A stretch of DNA of 64,000 nucleotides. It comes from an uncultured Flavobacterium sp. GTDB taxonomy: Bacteria; Bacteroidota; Bacteroidia; Flavobacteriales; Flavobacteriaceae. The position numbers and the translations under genes were made by a program. Below, piece by piece: positions 25,267-35,031 of the stretch; position 1 is the stretch's first letter; the number at the start of each line of letters is the position of its first letter. The stretch is from NCBI RefSeq assembly GCF_947632075.1, contig NZ_CANRNX010000003.1, positions 1 through 64,000 on the forward strand, read 5' to 3'. A model generated the notes under the pieces. The model was not told the origin of the DNA, searched no databases, and saw only the letters and a list, made by a program, of their open reading frames with translations.

Positions 25267-25330
25267 ATAATTTTTGGCTAATTTTTTTAATTATTTGTAT
25301 ATTAGCCCAACTAATATCAAAAAACTAAAA

Positions 25331-26878
25331 ATGACAAATCAAGCCGCTGATTTCGGAATAGAAGAAGCATTACAAAAGTTAGGAATTAAAGAAATTAACG
25401 ACGGTACTTCAACAGGAAACGAATGGTTTTCAAACGGTGCAATCATTGAATCATATTCACCTGCAACAGGAAAATTAATCGGAAAAGTTAAAACATCAAC
25501 TGCTGAAGATTACGAAGCTGCAATGCAAAAAGCTACTGAAGCTTACAAAACTTGGAGAATGGTTCCTGCTCCAAAAAGAGGTGATTTAGTTCGCCAAATG
25601 GGAGACGCTTTACGCGAAAACAAAGACGCTTTAGGTAAATTGGTTTCTTACGAAATGGGAAAAAGTTTACAAGAAGGTTTAGGTGAAGTTCAAGAAATGA
25701 TTGACATCTGTGATTTTGCAGTAGGATTATCTCGTCAGCTTTATGGATTAACAATGCATTCAGAAAGACCAATGCACAGAATGTACGAACAATATCACCC
25801 AATCGGAATTGTTGGAATCATTTCTGCATTCAACTTCCCAGTTGCTGTTTGGTCTTGGAACACCATGTTAGCATGGATTTGTGGTGACGTTTGTATCTGG
25901 AAACCATCTTCAAAAACACCTTTATGCGCAGTTGCTTGCCAAAACATCATTTCAAAAGTTTTAAGAGACAATAACATTCCAGAAGGAGTTAGCTGTTTAG
26001 TTACAGGAAACGCTTGTGGAGATTTAATGAATAACGACAAACGTATCCCTTTAGTATCTTTCACAGGTTCAACAAGAATTGGTCGTCACGTATCTAAAAC
26101 AGTTGCAGAACGTTTCGGAAAAACAATTTTAGAATTAGGAGGAAACAACGCAATCATCGTATCTGAACATGCAGATTTAAAAATGGTTTTAGTTGGAGCT
26201 GTTTTCGGAGCTGTAGGAACTGCAGGACAACGTTGTACTTCAACGCGTCGTTTAATCGTTCACGAAAGTGTTTACGATAAAACAATCGAAACATTACAAA
26301 AAGCTTACGCTCAATTAAACATCGGAAATCCATTAAACGAAAACAATCACGTAGGTCCACTTATTGATAAGGGTGCTGTAACAGATTACTTAAATGCAAT
26401 TGAACAAGCTAAAAAAGAAGGTGGTAAAATTATTGTTGAAGGTGGAGTTTTAGAAGGAGAAGGATACGAAAGCGGATGCTATGTAAAACCTTGTATCATT
26501 GAAGCTAAAAACGAATTTGAAATTGTTCAAGCAGAAACTTTTGCACCAATTTTATACGTTTTAAAATACAGTACAATCGAAGAAGCAATTGATATGCAAA
26601 ATGGTGTTCCTCAAGGATTATCATCTTCAATCTTTACAAATAACTTAAGAGAAGCTGAATTATTCCTTTCACAAGCAGGTTCTGACTGTGGAATCGCTAA
26701 CGTAAACATCGGAACTTCTGGTGCTGAAATTGGTGGTGCTTTCGGTGGAGAAAAAGAAACTGGAGGTGGAAGAGAATCTGGTTCTGATGCTTGGAAAGTT
26801 TACATGAGAAGACAAACAAACACAATCAATTACGGAACTGAGTTACCTTTAGCTCAAGGAATTAAATTTGATTTTTAA
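25331..26878 (+). CDS. amaB: Aldehyde dehydrogenase, ALDH7 (antiquitin/AmaB) family
   Basis: NAD(P)-dependent aldehyde dehydrogenase; family members oxidise alpha-aminoadipate semialdehyde / piperideine-6-carboxylate in lysine catabolism. I start at the ATG at 25331 (515 aa) and reject the TTG at 25274, which adds 19 atypical residues. The catalytic nucleophile is C302 (GQRCTS) and the general base is E268 (LELGGNN). ALDH7 features include SEMGK-like [10 protein letters not shown] and the terminal [17 protein letters not shown]. It follows the hydroxyanthranilate dioxygenase by 64 nt, so a role on a kynurenine-derived aldehyde is possible but would be atypical for ALDH7. Confidence 0.88.
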   Translation: MTNQAADFGIEEALQKLGIKEINDGTSTGNEWFSNGAIIESYSPATGKLIGKVKTSTAEDYEAAMQKATEAYKTWRMVPAPKRGDLVRQMGDALRENKDALGKLVSYEMGKSLQEGLGEVQEMIDICDFAVGLSRQLYGLTMHSERPMHRMYEQYHPIGIVGIISAFNFPVAVWSWNTMLAWICGDVCIWKPSSKTPLCAVACQNIISKVLRDNNIPEGVSCLVTGNACGDLMNNDKRIPLVSFTGSTRIGRHVSKTVAERFGKTILELGGNNAIIVSEHADLKMVLVGAVFGAVGTAGQRCTSTRRLIVHESVYDKTIETLQKAYAQLNIGNPLNENNHVGPLIDKGAVTDYLNAIEQAKKEGGKIIVEGGVLEGEGYESGCYVKPCIIEAKNEFEIVQAETFAPILYVLKYSTIEEAIDMQNGVPQGLSSSIFTNNLREAELFLSQAGSDCGIANVNIGTSGAEIGGAFGGEKETGGGRESGSDAWKVYMRRQTNTINYGTELPLAQGIKFDF

Positions 26879-26890
26879 TCTTAATAACTA

Positions 26891-26923
26891 AAAAATCCCC
26901 AAAGATAATCTTTGGGGATTTTT
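26891..26923. terminator. Bidirectional intrinsic terminator
   Basis: A 15-bp perfect stem (arms 26891-26905 and 26909-26923, core ATCCCCAAAGA) with a 3-nt loop and A/T runs. It lies between the convergent ALDH and rhodanese-fusion genes. Confidence 0.9.
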
Positions 26924-26944
26924 ATTAATATAAATATTTTCAAA

Positions 26945-28342
26945 CTAATTTGCAGAACAAGTCGTTTCAACTAAAGGTAGATTCGTATTTTTAATTGCAC
27001 CAAAACCTCCGATTACATCAATCATATTATGAAAACCACGAGCTTTCAAAATAGAAGCAGCAATCATGGAACGGTATCCACCTGCACAATGTAAATAAGT
27101 TGTTTCTGTTGAAGGAAAATCTGAAATATGTTCATTAATGAAATCCAAAGGTAAATTTGGTACATTTTCAATATGTGAACTATTGTATTCACCTGGTTTT
27201 CTAACATCAATTACATTTTTTTCGCCCGAGTTTATTTTTTTTTCTAACTCTTGAGCTGTAATTCGTTCAATAGAATCGGTTTCAAATCCTGCAGCTTTCC
27301 AAGCATCAATTCCATCAGCTAAATATCCTAAAGTATTATCATAACCTACGCGAGATAATCTTGTAATTGTTTCTTGCTCTCTTCCTTCTGGAGTAACTAA
27401 GACAATTGGTTGATTAATATCTGTGATTAATGCTCCAACCCAAGGCGCAAACCCTCCATCAACTCCAATAAATATTGAACCTGGAATATGTTGTTTACCA
27501 AATGAATCAGCATCTCTTACATCTAAAATTAAAGCTTCTGAAGCAACTTCTTTAAATTCTTCAGGTAAAAAAGCTTTATTATTTTCAATAATTGATTCAA
27601 TACTTTCGTAACCTTCTTTATTTAAGCGAACATTCTCAGGAAAATAAGCTGGCGGTGGTAACAATCCTTCAGTTACTTCTTGAACAAATTCTTCAACTGT
27701 CATATTTTCTCTTAGGGCATAATTTGTTTTTTTCTGCTCACCTAAAGTACCAACGGTTTCTTTACTTAAATTTTTTCCACAAGCAGAACCAGCTCCGTGT
27801 GCAGGATATACAATAACATCATCTGCTAAAGGCATAATCTTAGTTCGCAAACTATCATATAAAATTGCAGCTAATTGCTCTTGAGTCATGTCTGCAGCCT
27901 TTTGAGCTAAATCTGGTCTTCCTACATCACCTAAAAAAAGTGTATCTCCACTAAAAATTGCGTAATCTTTACCCGTTTCATCTTTTAAAAGATAGGTAGT
28001 ACTTTCCATTGTATGTCCTGGAGTATGTAAAGCTGTAATGGTAATTTTTCCTACTCTAAAAACTTCTCCATCTGTGGCAACATACGTATCGAAAGCAGGG
28101 TCTGCAGTTGGACCATAAACAATTTTTGCACCAGTTTTTTGAGACAAAGTTAAATGCCCACTAACAAAATCGGCATGAAAATGTGTTTCAAAAATATATT
28201 TAATTTTAGCATTGTCTTTATTAGCTCGATCTATATACTGTTGAACTTCACGTAATGGATCAATAATTGCAACTTCTCCTTCACTTTCTATATAGTATGC
28301 ACCTTGTGCTAAACATCCAGTGTAAATTTGTTCTATCTTCAT
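26945..28342 (-). CDS. MBL-fold persulfide dioxygenase-like protein fused to two rhodanese domains
   Basis: A 465-aa fusion. The N-terminal 230 residues are a metallo-beta-lactamase domain of the ETHE1/Blh type (THFHADFVSGH with H54, H56, D58; then TPGHTMEST and FSGDTLFLGDVGRPDL). The second half holds two rhodanese domains. The first (about 255-355) has VTPEGRE in place of a Cys loop and is probably inactive. The second (about 370-460) has the active loop CAGGYRS with C419. The likely role is oxidation of glutathione- or bacillithiol-like persulfide to sulfite with sulfur transfer. It is downstream of a TauE exporter on the same strand, consistent with sulfide detoxification and sulfite export. 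Confidence 0.88.
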   Translation of the reverse strand: MKIEQIYTGCLAQGAYYIESEGEVAIIDPLREVQQYIDRANKDNAKIKYIFETHFHADFVSGHLTLSQKTGAKIVYGPTADPAFDTYVATDGEVFRVGKITITALHTPGHTMESTTYLLKDETGKDYAIFSGDTLFLGDVGRPDLAQKAADMTQEQLAAILYDSLRTKIMPLADDVIVYPAHGAGSACGKNLSKETVGTLGEQKKTNYALRENMTVEEFVQEVTEGLLPPPAYFPENVRLNKEGYESIESIIENNKAFLPEEFKEVASEALILDVRDADSFGKQHIPGSIFIGVDGGFAPWVGALITDINQPIVLVTPEGREQETITRLSRVGYDNTLGYLADGIDAWKAAGFETDSIERITAQELEKKINSGEKNVIDVRKPGEYNSSHIENVPNLPLDFINEHISDFPSTETTYLHCAGGYRSMIAASILKARGFHNMIDVIGGFGAIKNTNLPLVETTCSAN

Positions 28343-28415
28343 TGTTATAATTGCATTTTATTAGAATGTAAAAATACGTTTTTTATATATTTTTATTGTT
28401 GACTTGAATCAGCTT

Positions 28416-29213
28416 TTAAAAAAATTCTTTAAAGATTATATAAACAGACATGCTTAAAATAAACCATCCGAATATCACTCGTAAATTTTTATCCATTATT
28501 TTTCTTGATAATCTCATTCCTATAAAAATTCCAACAATAGAAACCGATGTAAAACTCATAAGAATTTTCCAATCTATTTCTTGATGACCTAAATCTCCAG
28601 TGAAACCAATTAAAGATTGACAAGCAATAATGGTTAATGATGTACCAATGGCTTTTTTCATTGGTAAATTCGCAAAGAAAACTAAAGTAGGAATTATTAA
28701 AAAACCGCCACCTGCACCAACTAAACCAGAAATAGTTCCGATTAATAATCCTTGAGAAGCTAATGGAATAAAAGAGGTTAAAATTTCTTGCTTTGCAATA
28801 TTTTTATGTCTTGGCTTTCTGATCATACGAGATGAGGCAGCAAACATTACCACTGCAAAAAGTGCCATAATTAGTTTTGATTTAGAAACTTCTGTCTGAT
28901 TCGACAAAACAATTGTATCTGGTAGTAACGGAACTAACTCTGCTCTGGTTAAAAAAACAGCTATTAACGATGGAATACCGAAAGCTAAAACAATTTTAAA
29001 ATGAACATTTCCTTCTAAAACGTTTCGAACACTTCCAACTAAAGAAGTTGAACCAACTATAAAAAGCGAATATGCTGTTGCCAAAACCGGATCAATTCCT
29101 ACAACGTAAACCAAAATTGGAACTGTTAAAATAGAACCTCCACTTCCAATCAAACCAAGCGAAACACCAATTAAAAGGGCTAAAACAACACCTAATATTT
29201 CGAAAATTTCCAT
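28416..29213 (-). CDS. TauE/SafE-family sulfite/anion exporter
   Basis: A 265-aa inner-membrane protein with 7-8 helices in two repeated halves. Each half begins with a glycine-rich segment: LIGVSLGLIGSGGSILTVP and GTISGLVGAGGGFLIIP. These are the family's hallmark repeats. The family moves sulfite, sulfoacetate or thiosulfate. The next gene on the strand (73 nt away) is a persulfide dioxygenase/rhodanese fusion, so export of sulfite made by it is a reasonable inference. Direction and substrate are unproven. Confidence 0.85.
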   Translation of the reverse strand: MEIFEILGVVLALLIGVSLGLIGSGGSILTVPILVYVVGIDPVLATAYSLFIVGSTSLVGSVRNVLEGNVHFKIVLAFGIPSLIAVFLTRAELVPLLPDTIVLSNQTEVSKSKLIMALFAVVMFAASSRMIRKPRHKNIAKQEILTSFIPLASQGLLIGTISGLVGAGGGFLIIPTLVFFANLPMKKAIGTSLTIIACQSLIGFTGDLGHQEIDWKILMSFTSVSIVGIFIGMRLSRKIMDKNLRVIFGWFILSMSVYIIFKEFF

Positions 29214-29320
29214 TGAAAGTAGTTTATAAATTTCTAACGCAAAATAAACTTTTAATTTTAATAAAGTATAATTTTAGTTATTTAATGTTTAATCAAAAAC
29301 GTCAATTATAAATTTCTTTC

Positions 29321-29328
29321 TACCTTTG
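29321..29328 (+). promoter_or_regulatory. -7 box for murF-alr
   Basis: TACCTTTG matches TAnnTTTG, 18 bp before the ATG at 29347. It overlaps the alternative TTG at 29326, which argues against that codon being the start. Confidence 0.55.
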
Positions 29329-29346
29329 ATTAAGATTTTTTATAAT

Positions 29347-31785
29347 ATGAACTTCTCTTTTCAAGATTTTAAAAATATTTTTCAGACCAATTTTGCTTCA
29401 ACGAAAAATTTTGAGAGCATAGACATTTCTGACGTTTCTATTGACAGCAGATCTTTAAGAAATAACAGCAATACATTATTTTTTGCGCTAAAAGGTCAAA
29501 ATCACGACGCGCATTTATTTATTGAAAACTTAATTTCTGATGGAATTCGATTTTTTGTAGTTGAAGAAATTCCTTCGCATTTAAAAGAAAAAGCACTTTT
29601 CTTTGAGGTAAACAATACTTTAGAAGCTTTTCAAAATTTTGTTTCAAATTATCGAACAAAATTTAATTTCCCTGTAATCGGAATAACTGGAAGTAACGGT
29701 AAAACCATTGTAAAAGAATGGTTGAATTTTTTATTGAATACCGATTTCAATATCATCAAAAATCCAAAAAGTTATAATTCTCAAGTTGGCGTTCCATTAT
29801 CAGTAATTGCAATTAATGACAATCACAATTTAGGAATTTTTGAGGCCGGAATTTCACTTCCCAATGAAATGAATAACTTAGAAAAAATCATTCAACCAAC
29901 CATTGGAATTTTAACTTCAATTGGTTCGGCACACGAAGAAGGTTTTCAAAATCGAGATCAAAAAATTTCTGAAAAACTCAAACTTTTCAAAAATGTAGAA
30001 ATCTTAATTTGTGAACAGAAAAATGAAGTTTTAAACTTAGTTGATTCAAACATAAAAACACTAACCTGGAGTTTTAAAAACGATGGGAATATAAATTTTA
30101 CAATTAAATCTGATTCTACTTTAGAAGTAACATATAAAAACGAATCTTTCGAAATTCAAATTCCGTTCAACGACAAATCATCGCTTCAAAACATTGCCAC
30201 TTGCGTAACTACTTTGTTGTTTTTAGAAATTCCAATAAAAGCTATTCAACAACGTATTCAAAATTTGTATCGAGTTGAAATGCGTTTGCAAATTAAAAAT
30301 GGTTTAAACAATTGTACCGTAATTGACGATAGTTATTCATCAGATTATCAATCGTTAAAAATTGCTTTAGATGTTTTAGAAAATCACAAAACGCACGAAA
30401 GTAAAACGGTTATTTTATCGGATATTTTTCAAAGCGGATTCAACGAAAGCGAACTTTATACTAAAGTTGAAAAGTTACTTTTAAGCAATAAAATTCATCG
30501 CGTTTTTGCCATCGGAAACAAAATCTCTCAACATTTACATAATTTATCAAATGTTGTTCGTTTTAATACAACTCAAGAATTTTTATCTGTTTTTAATTCG
30601 AATGAATTTAATAATGAAACCATTTTAATTAAAGGTGCTCGGAGTTTTGAATTTGAAAAAATTGTTGCTTTACTTGAAGAAAAAAAGCACGAAACTGTTC
30701 TTGAGATTAATTTAGATGCCATTACACATAACCTTAATTTTTATAAATCTAAGCTTAAACCAGAAACAAAAGTTATGGTTATGGTAAAAGCATTTGGTTA
30801 TGGAAACGGAAGTTATGAGATTGCAAAATTGTTACAACATCATAAGGTTGATTATTTAGGAGTTGCCTTTGCAGACGAAGGAGTTGAATTACGTAATGCA
30901 GGAATTACCATGCCAATTATTGTTATGAATCCTGAAAATTCGGCTTTTTCAACAATGCTTGCATATCAATTAGAACCTGAAATTTATGGCATTCAAGAAC
31001 TTAATGAATTTATTAAAATTGCACAAGCACACAATTTATATCAGTATCCTATACATTTAAAACTGAATACAGGTATGAATCGTTTAGGTTTTATTCCGGA
31101 TAATTTTAAAGAATTGATTTCCATCTTAAAAGGAACGAATTTATTAGAAGTGAAAAGTCTTTTTTCTCATTTAGCTACGAGCGATGTGCCAGAAGAAATA
31201 GATTTTACCCGTTTACAATTACATAAATTTAAAGAATGGAGTTTTGAATTGATAGAAAAACTTCAAATTAAACCAATTCGTCATGTGTTAAACACTTCAG
31301 GAATATATAACTTCTCAGAACATCAATATGAAATGGTTCGTTTGGGAATTGGCCTTTATGGCGTAGGAAATGATACTCTTGAAGACGAGCAACTTCAAAA
31401 CGTAGCAACTTTAAAAACACTTATTTTACAGATTAATAATGTTATGTTTGGAGAGAGTGTTGGTTACGGACGACGTTTTGTAGCTAAACGAAATTCAAGA
31501 ATAGCTACTATACCTATTGGTTACGCAGACGGAATTCGACGTTCTTGGGGCAATGAGATAGGTTATGTGTTAATCAATAATCAAAAAGCACCAATCGTAG
31601 GTTCCATTTGTATGGATATGATGATGGTAGATGTTACCGATATTTCTTGTAAAATTGGCAGTGAAGTAATTGTTTTTGGCAAAGATTTACGAGTAACAGA
31701 AATAGCAAAATCATGGAATACAATCCCTTATGAAGTAATGACAGGAATTTCTCAACGTGTAAAACGAGTTTTCTTTAAAGAATAA
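29347..31785 (+). CDS. Bifunctional MurF / alanine racemase
   Basis: A cytoplasmic fusion of UDP-MurNAc-tripeptide:D-Ala-D-Ala ligase and PLP alanine racemase, 812 aa from the ATG at 29347. The first 450 residues are MurF with an ATP P-loop GITGSNGKT (K119), followed by NPKSYNSQVGVP and the VIDDSYSSDYQSLK motif. The last 360 are Alr: PLP lysine K481 in MVKAFGYGNG and the catalytic Tyr Y707 in SVGYGRRF. The fusion is common in Bacteroidota and couples D-Ala supply to its use in peptidoglycan precursor synthesis. It is monocistronic or co-transcribed with mscL. Confidence 0.93.
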   Translation: MNFSFQDFKNIFQTNFASTKNFESIDISDVSIDSRSLRNNSNTLFFALKGQNHDAHLFIENLISDGIRFFVVEEIPSHLKEKALFFEVNNTLEAFQNFVSNYRTKFNFPVIGITGSNGKTIVKEWLNFLLNTDFNIIKNPKSYNSQVGVPLSVIAINDNHNLGIFEAGISLPNEMNNLEKIIQPTIGILTSIGSAHEEGFQNRDQKISEKLKLFKNVEILICEQKNEVLNLVDSNIKTLTWSFKNDGNINFTIKSDSTLEVTYKNESFEIQIPFNDKSSLQNIATCVTTLLFLEIPIKAIQQRIQNLYRVEMRLQIKNGLNNCTVIDDSYSSDYQSLKIALDVLENHKTHESKTVILSDIFQSGFNESELYTKVEKLLLSNKIHRVFAIGNKISQHLHNLSNVVRFNTTQEFLSVFNSNEFNNETILIKGARSFEFEKIVALLEEKKHETVLEINLDAITHNLNFYKSKLKPETKVMVMVKAFGYGNGSYEIAKLLQHHKVDYLGVAFADEGVELRNAGITMPIIVMNPENSAFSTMLAYQLEPEIYGIQELNEFIKIAQAHNLYQYPIHLKLNTGMNRLGFIPDNFKELISILKGTNLLEVKSLFSHLATSDVPEEIDFTRLQLHKFKEWSFELIEKLQIKPIRHVLNTSGIYNFSEHQYEMVRLGIGLYGVGNDTLEDEQLQNVATLKTLILQINNVMFGESVGYGRRFVAKRNSRIATIPIGYADGIRRSWGNEIGYVLINNQKAPIVGSICMDMMMVDVTDISCKIGSEVIVFGKDLRVTEIAKSWNTIPYEVMTGISQRVKRVFFKE

Positions 31786-31823
31786 AAAACTATATTTAGG
31801 TATATATCCTTAAATAAAATACA

Positions 31824-31831
31824 TATTTTTG
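31824..31831 (+). promoter_or_regulatory. mscL -7 box
   Basis: TATTTTTG matches TAnnTTTG 28 bp before the mscL ATG. No -33 TTG at normal spacing. Confidence 0.5.
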
Positions 31832-31859
31832 CGTTATAAACTTATAAAAAAATAATACT

Positions 31860-32258
31860 ATGGGATTTTTTACTGAATTTAAGGAATTCGCTGTTAAAGG
31901 TAATGTAATTGATTTAGCTGTCGGTGTAGTTATCGGTGCTGCATTTGGTAAAATTGTAACTTCATTAGTTGAAGATATTATTACACCTGCAATTTTAACT
32001 CCTGTATTAAGCGCAGCAAACCTAAGCAACTTAGCAGAATTGGTAGTACCAGGTACAGCAATAAAGTACGGAAATTTCATTTCAGCAGCAATTTCATTTT
32101 TAATCGTTGCTTTTGCATTATTCCTAATTATTAAAGGAATTAACAAATTTAAAAAGAAAGAAGAAGAAGCAATTGCACCACCTGCTCCAAAAGGACCAAC
32201 TCAAGAAGAGTTATTAATGCAAATTAGAGATTTGTTACAAAAACAACAAACTAAATAA
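31860..32258 (+). CDS. mscL: Large-conductance mechanosensitive channel
   Basis: A homopentameric inner-membrane channel that opens under high membrane tension during hypo-osmotic shock. The 132-aa protein has an amphipathic N-terminal helix ([31 protein letters not shown], of which residues 1-15 form the S1 helix), TM1 with the GxxxG-like constriction, and a short periplasmic loop. TM2 (about 70-95) and a charged C-terminal bundle ([12 protein letters not shown]) follow. A Pro/Ala-rich linker (about 105-115) precedes the bundle. Confidence 0.96.
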   Translation: MGFFTEFKEFAVKGNVIDLAVGVVIGAAFGKIVTSLVEDIITPAILTPVLSAANLSNLAELVVPGTAIKYGNFISAAISFLIVAFALFLIIKGINKFKKKEEEAIAPPAPKGPTQEELLMQIRDLLQKQQTK

Positions 32259-32261
32259 TAT

Positions 32262-32297
32262 AAAAAAGCGATTGAAACTTAATTCAATCGCTTTTTT
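32262..32297. terminator. Bidirectional intrinsic terminator between mscL and pnp
   Basis: A 15-bp perfect stem (arms 32262-32276 and 32283-32297, core AGCGATTGAA) bounded by A6 and T6. Confidence 0.9.
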
Positions 32298-32319
32298 AAT
32301 CTCTAATTCAAAAATAAGA

Positions 32320-34497
32320 TTATTTTTTATCTTCAGTTTTCGGAGCATCATTTGGTTTTGCTTCCGGTTTCTTTTCTTCTTTCGGAGGACGAGGTAATAA
32401 TGCTTTACGAGAAACTTTTGGTTTCTTGTTTTTAGGGTCTAATCCCATGTATTTAACATCAATCACATCACCTTCCTTTAATACATCAGAAACATTTTCA
32501 ATACGTTTCCAATCTAATTCAGATACGTGTAATAACGAATCTTTACCAGGAACGAATTCAACTACAGCGCCAAAGTCTAAAATCTTAGTTACTTTAACAG
32601 TATAAGTTTCTCCTTCTGTTGGTTGGAATGTTTGGTTTTGAATGCTTGAAATAGCTTTATCCATTCCAGCTTGATTTGTACCTAATACCTCAATTAAACC
32701 TAATTCACCTTCTTCTGTAATTACAATTGTAGTTTCAGTTTCAGCTTGTAAGTTTTGAATATTTTTACCACCTGGTCCAATAACTGCACCGATGAAATCT
32801 TTAGGAATTGAGAATTTGATGATTTTAGGAGCATGAGCTTTTACATTAGCTTTTGGCTCAGCAATTGTATCAACTAATAAACCTAAGATATGTAAACGAC
32901 CATCATGAGCTTGTTTTAAAGCTTGTTCCATGATATCGTAAGCTAATCCTTCAATCTTAATGTCCATTTGGCAAGCAGTGATTCCCTTTTCAGTTCCAGT
33001 AACTTTAAAGTCCATATCTCCTAAGTGATCTTCATCACCTAAGATGTCAGATAATACTGCCCAACGACCTGTTTTCGCATCAGAAATTAATCCCATTGCA
33101 ATTCCAGAGACTGGTCTTGTCATTTGGATACCTGCATCTAATAACGCTAAAGTTCCAGCACAAACAGTTGCCATTGACGATGACCCGTTAGATTCTAATA
33201 CGTCAGATACTAAACGAATAGTATATGGACAATCTGCAGGAATCATAGTTTTTAAAGCACGTTGTGCTAAGTTTCCGTGTCCAACTTCTCTACGAGAAAC
33301 ACCTCTTAAAGGTTTTGCTTCTCCTGTTGAATATGGAGGGAAGTTGTAATGTAAATAGAAACGTTCTTCACCTTGTTCACTTGGTAAGTCAATAACGTTT
33401 GCTTCTCTAGAAGTTCCTAAAGTTACAGTCGCTAAAGCTTGAGTTTCTCCACGTGTAAAGATTGAAGATCCGTGAGTAGATGGTAAATAATCGATTTCAC
33501 ACCAAATTGGGCGAATTTCAGTTGTTTTACGACCGTCTAAACGAATTCCTTGATCTAAGATTAAATTACGAACAGCTTCTTTTTGAACCTTAGAGAAATA
33601 TTTAGAAACTAAATCTCCATTTTCAGCCAATTCTTCTTCAGTGAAAGTAGCAACTAACTCTTCTTTAACAAAAGCAAATTTCTCACCTCTTTCGTGTTTT
33701 GCACTTGCTTCAGCAGCAATTGCATACAATTTATCGTAAGCAAATGCATTTACTCTTTCTAGAATTTCTTGGTTTTCTTTTTCTGCTTCGTATTCTCTAT
33801 AATTAAATAATCCTAATGCCGCGCGCAACTTTTCTTGTGCTTCAACTTGTTTGATGATTGCCTCGTGTGCAAACTTAATTGCTTGAACCATCTCAGCTTC
33901 AGAGATTTCCTTCATTTCACCTTCAACCATCGCAACAGAATCTTTAGAAGCACCAATCATCATATCGATGTCAGACTCTTCTAATTGTTTCTTTGTAGGA
34001 TTGATTATGAATTCGCCATTGATTCTACCTACTCTAACTTCAGAAATGTAGTTATAGAAAGGAATATCTGAAACAGCTAATGCTGCAGATGCAGCTAAAC
34101 CAGCTAATGCATCAGGCATAACATTTTCATCATGAGACATTAATTGAATCATGATTTGTGTTTCTGCATGGTAGTCGTCTGGGAATAACGGACGTAAAAC
34201 ACGGTCCACTAAACGCATTGTTAAAATTTCGCTATCACTTGGACGAGCTTCTCTTTTGAAGAAACCTCCTGGAAAGCGTCCAGCTGCAGAGAATTTTTCT
34301 CTATAATCTACTGTTAAAGGTAGAAAATCAATACCTGGATTTGCAGTTCTTGCTGAAACTGCTGTTGCCAAAAGCATACAATCTCCTGAGCGAACGACTA
34401 CTGAACCGTCAGCTTGTTTGGCTAATTTTCCTGTTTCGATTTCGATGGTTCTTCCATCTCCTAAATCGATGATTTCTTTGGTTACTTTAGGAATCAT
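32320..34497 (-). CDS. pnp: Polyribonucleotide nucleotidyltransferase (PNPase)
   Basis: A phosphorolytic 3'-5' exoribonuclease of mRNA decay (725 aa). Two RNase PH-like domains (about 10-225 and 310-545) flank a helical linker. A KH domain with GPGGKNIQ lies near residue 573 and an S1 domain ([26 protein letters not shown]) follows at about 625-695. A Lys/Pro-rich tail ([14 protein letters not shown]) ends the protein, often seen in Bacteroidota. It lies downstream of rpsO as in many bacteria, but here a GC-rich hairpin and an A/C-only leader separate the two. Confidence 0.97.
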   Translation of the reverse strand: MIPKVTKEIIDLGDGRTIEIETGKLAKQADGSVVVRSGDCMLLATAVSARTANPGIDFLPLTVDYREKFSAAGRFPGGFFKREARPSDSEILTMRLVDRVLRPLFPDDYHAETQIMIQLMSHDENVMPDALAGLAASAALAVSDIPFYNYISEVRVGRINGEFIINPTKKQLEESDIDMMIGASKDSVAMVEGEMKEISEAEMVQAIKFAHEAIIKQVEAQEKLRAALGLFNYREYEAEKENQEILERVNAFAYDKLYAIAAEASAKHERGEKFAFVKEELVATFTEEELAENGDLVSKYFSKVQKEAVRNLILDQGIRLDGRKTTEIRPIWCEIDYLPSTHGSSIFTRGETQALATVTLGTSREANVIDLPSEQGEERFYLHYNFPPYSTGEAKPLRGVSRREVGHGNLAQRALKTMIPADCPYTIRLVSDVLESNGSSSMATVCAGTLALLDAGIQMTRPVSGIAMGLISDAKTGRWAVLSDILGDEDHLGDMDFKVTGTEKGITACQMDIKIEGLAYDIMEQALKQAHDGRLHILGLLVDTIAEPKANVKAHAPKIIKFSIPKDFIGAVIGPGGKNIQNLQAETETTIVITEEGELGLIEVLGTNQAGMDKAISSIQNQTFQPTEGETYTVKVTKILDFGAVVEFVPGKDSLLHVSELDWKRIENVSDVLKEGDVIDVKYMGLDPKNKKPKVSRKALLPRPPKEEKKPEAKPNDAPKTEDKK

Positions 34498-34550
34498 AAT
34501 TTCTTTAGTTTATTAAACAAAGGGTTTTGTTTTGCTTAACATCTTAAGCA

Positions 34551-34589
34551 GTGTGTGTGTGTTGTTGTGTTGTTGTGTGTAGTTGTTTG
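34551..34589 (-). other. A/C-only leader segment upstream of pnp
   Basis: On the coding (minus) strand this 39-nt stretch contains only A and C apart from one T, and no G. It resembles an irregular CA/CAA microsatellite in an AT-rich background. It sits 53 nt upstream of the pnp start within the mRNA leader. Such RNA cannot fold and could act as a landing or standby site for ribosome or exonuclease; function is inferred. Confidence 0.6.
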
Positions 34590-34639
34590 AAACCCAATGA
34601 AAAACCAAACTTCTGTTAGCTTTTGTATAAAAAAAAATA

Positions 34640-34661
34640 AAGAGGCGCGCGGGCACCTCTT
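34640..34661 (-). terminator. rpsO terminator/attenuator, GC-rich
   Basis: In the minus-strand RNA, AAGAGGUGC pairs with GCGCCUCUU (9 bp, one G-U) around a CCGC loop, followed by a U-rich tail. It begins 11 nt after the rpsO stop. Read-through into pnp is possible. Confidence 0.8.
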
Positions 34662-34671
34662 AATCCATTGA

Positions 34672-34941
34672 TTATTTTCTAATATTCAATTCTTTAATAA
34701 TTTCACGATATCTGTTGATCTCAGTTTTCTTTAAGTAATCTAAAAGTCTTCTTCTTTTACCTACTAAAATCACTAATGAACGCTCAGTGTTATAATCGTG
34801 ACGGTTCTTTTTTAAATGCTCAGTTAAGTGAGAAATTCTGTAAGTGAATAACGCAATTTGTCCTTCAGCAGAACCAGTGTTTGCAGCATTACCTCCGTGT
34901 TTAGCGAAGATTTGCTCTTTAACTTCTTTAGTTAAATACAT
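34672..34941 (-). CDS. rpsO: 30S ribosomal protein S15
   Basis: A primary 16S rRNA-binding protein of the small-subunit platform; 89 aa, the standard length. The diagnostic segments are TGSAEGQIALFTYRISHLTEHLKKNRHD (shown in part) and SLVILVGKRRRLLDYLKK, the rRNA-contacting helices. It precedes pnp on the same strand. It has its own consensus promoter and a terminator directly after the stop. Confidence 0.98.
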   Translation of the reverse strand: MYLTKEVKEQIFAKHGGNAANTGSAEGQIALFTYRISHLTEHLKKNRHDYNTERSLVILVGKRRRLLDYLKKTEINRYREIIKELNIRK

Positions 34942-34994
34942 GCTAATATTGTTTAAATGATTGTTATGTATGAATTAGATTTTCTAATTCTTTG

Positions 34995-35024
34995 CAAATG
35001 TACGTTATTTTTTGAATTATGCAA
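34995..35024 (-). promoter_or_regulatory. rpsO promoter
   Basis: On the minus strand TTG (35022-35024) is followed by 19 bp and TACATTTG (34995-35002), a complete match to the Bacteroidota housekeeping consensus. The start codon is 53 bp downstream. Confidence 0.8.
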
Positions 35025-35031
35025 TTTTTAA

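Noticed and set aside
25274-25330. TTG start extending the ALDH7 protein by 19 residues
   Set aside because: The extension is hydrophobic and unlike the family; the ATG at 25331 gives the usual 515-aa length and the expected catalytic numbering (E268, C302).
33044-33349. Open frame of 101 codons on the + strand opposite pnp
   Set aside because: Antisense shadow of a highly conserved gene; no start context, promoter or protein-like pattern.
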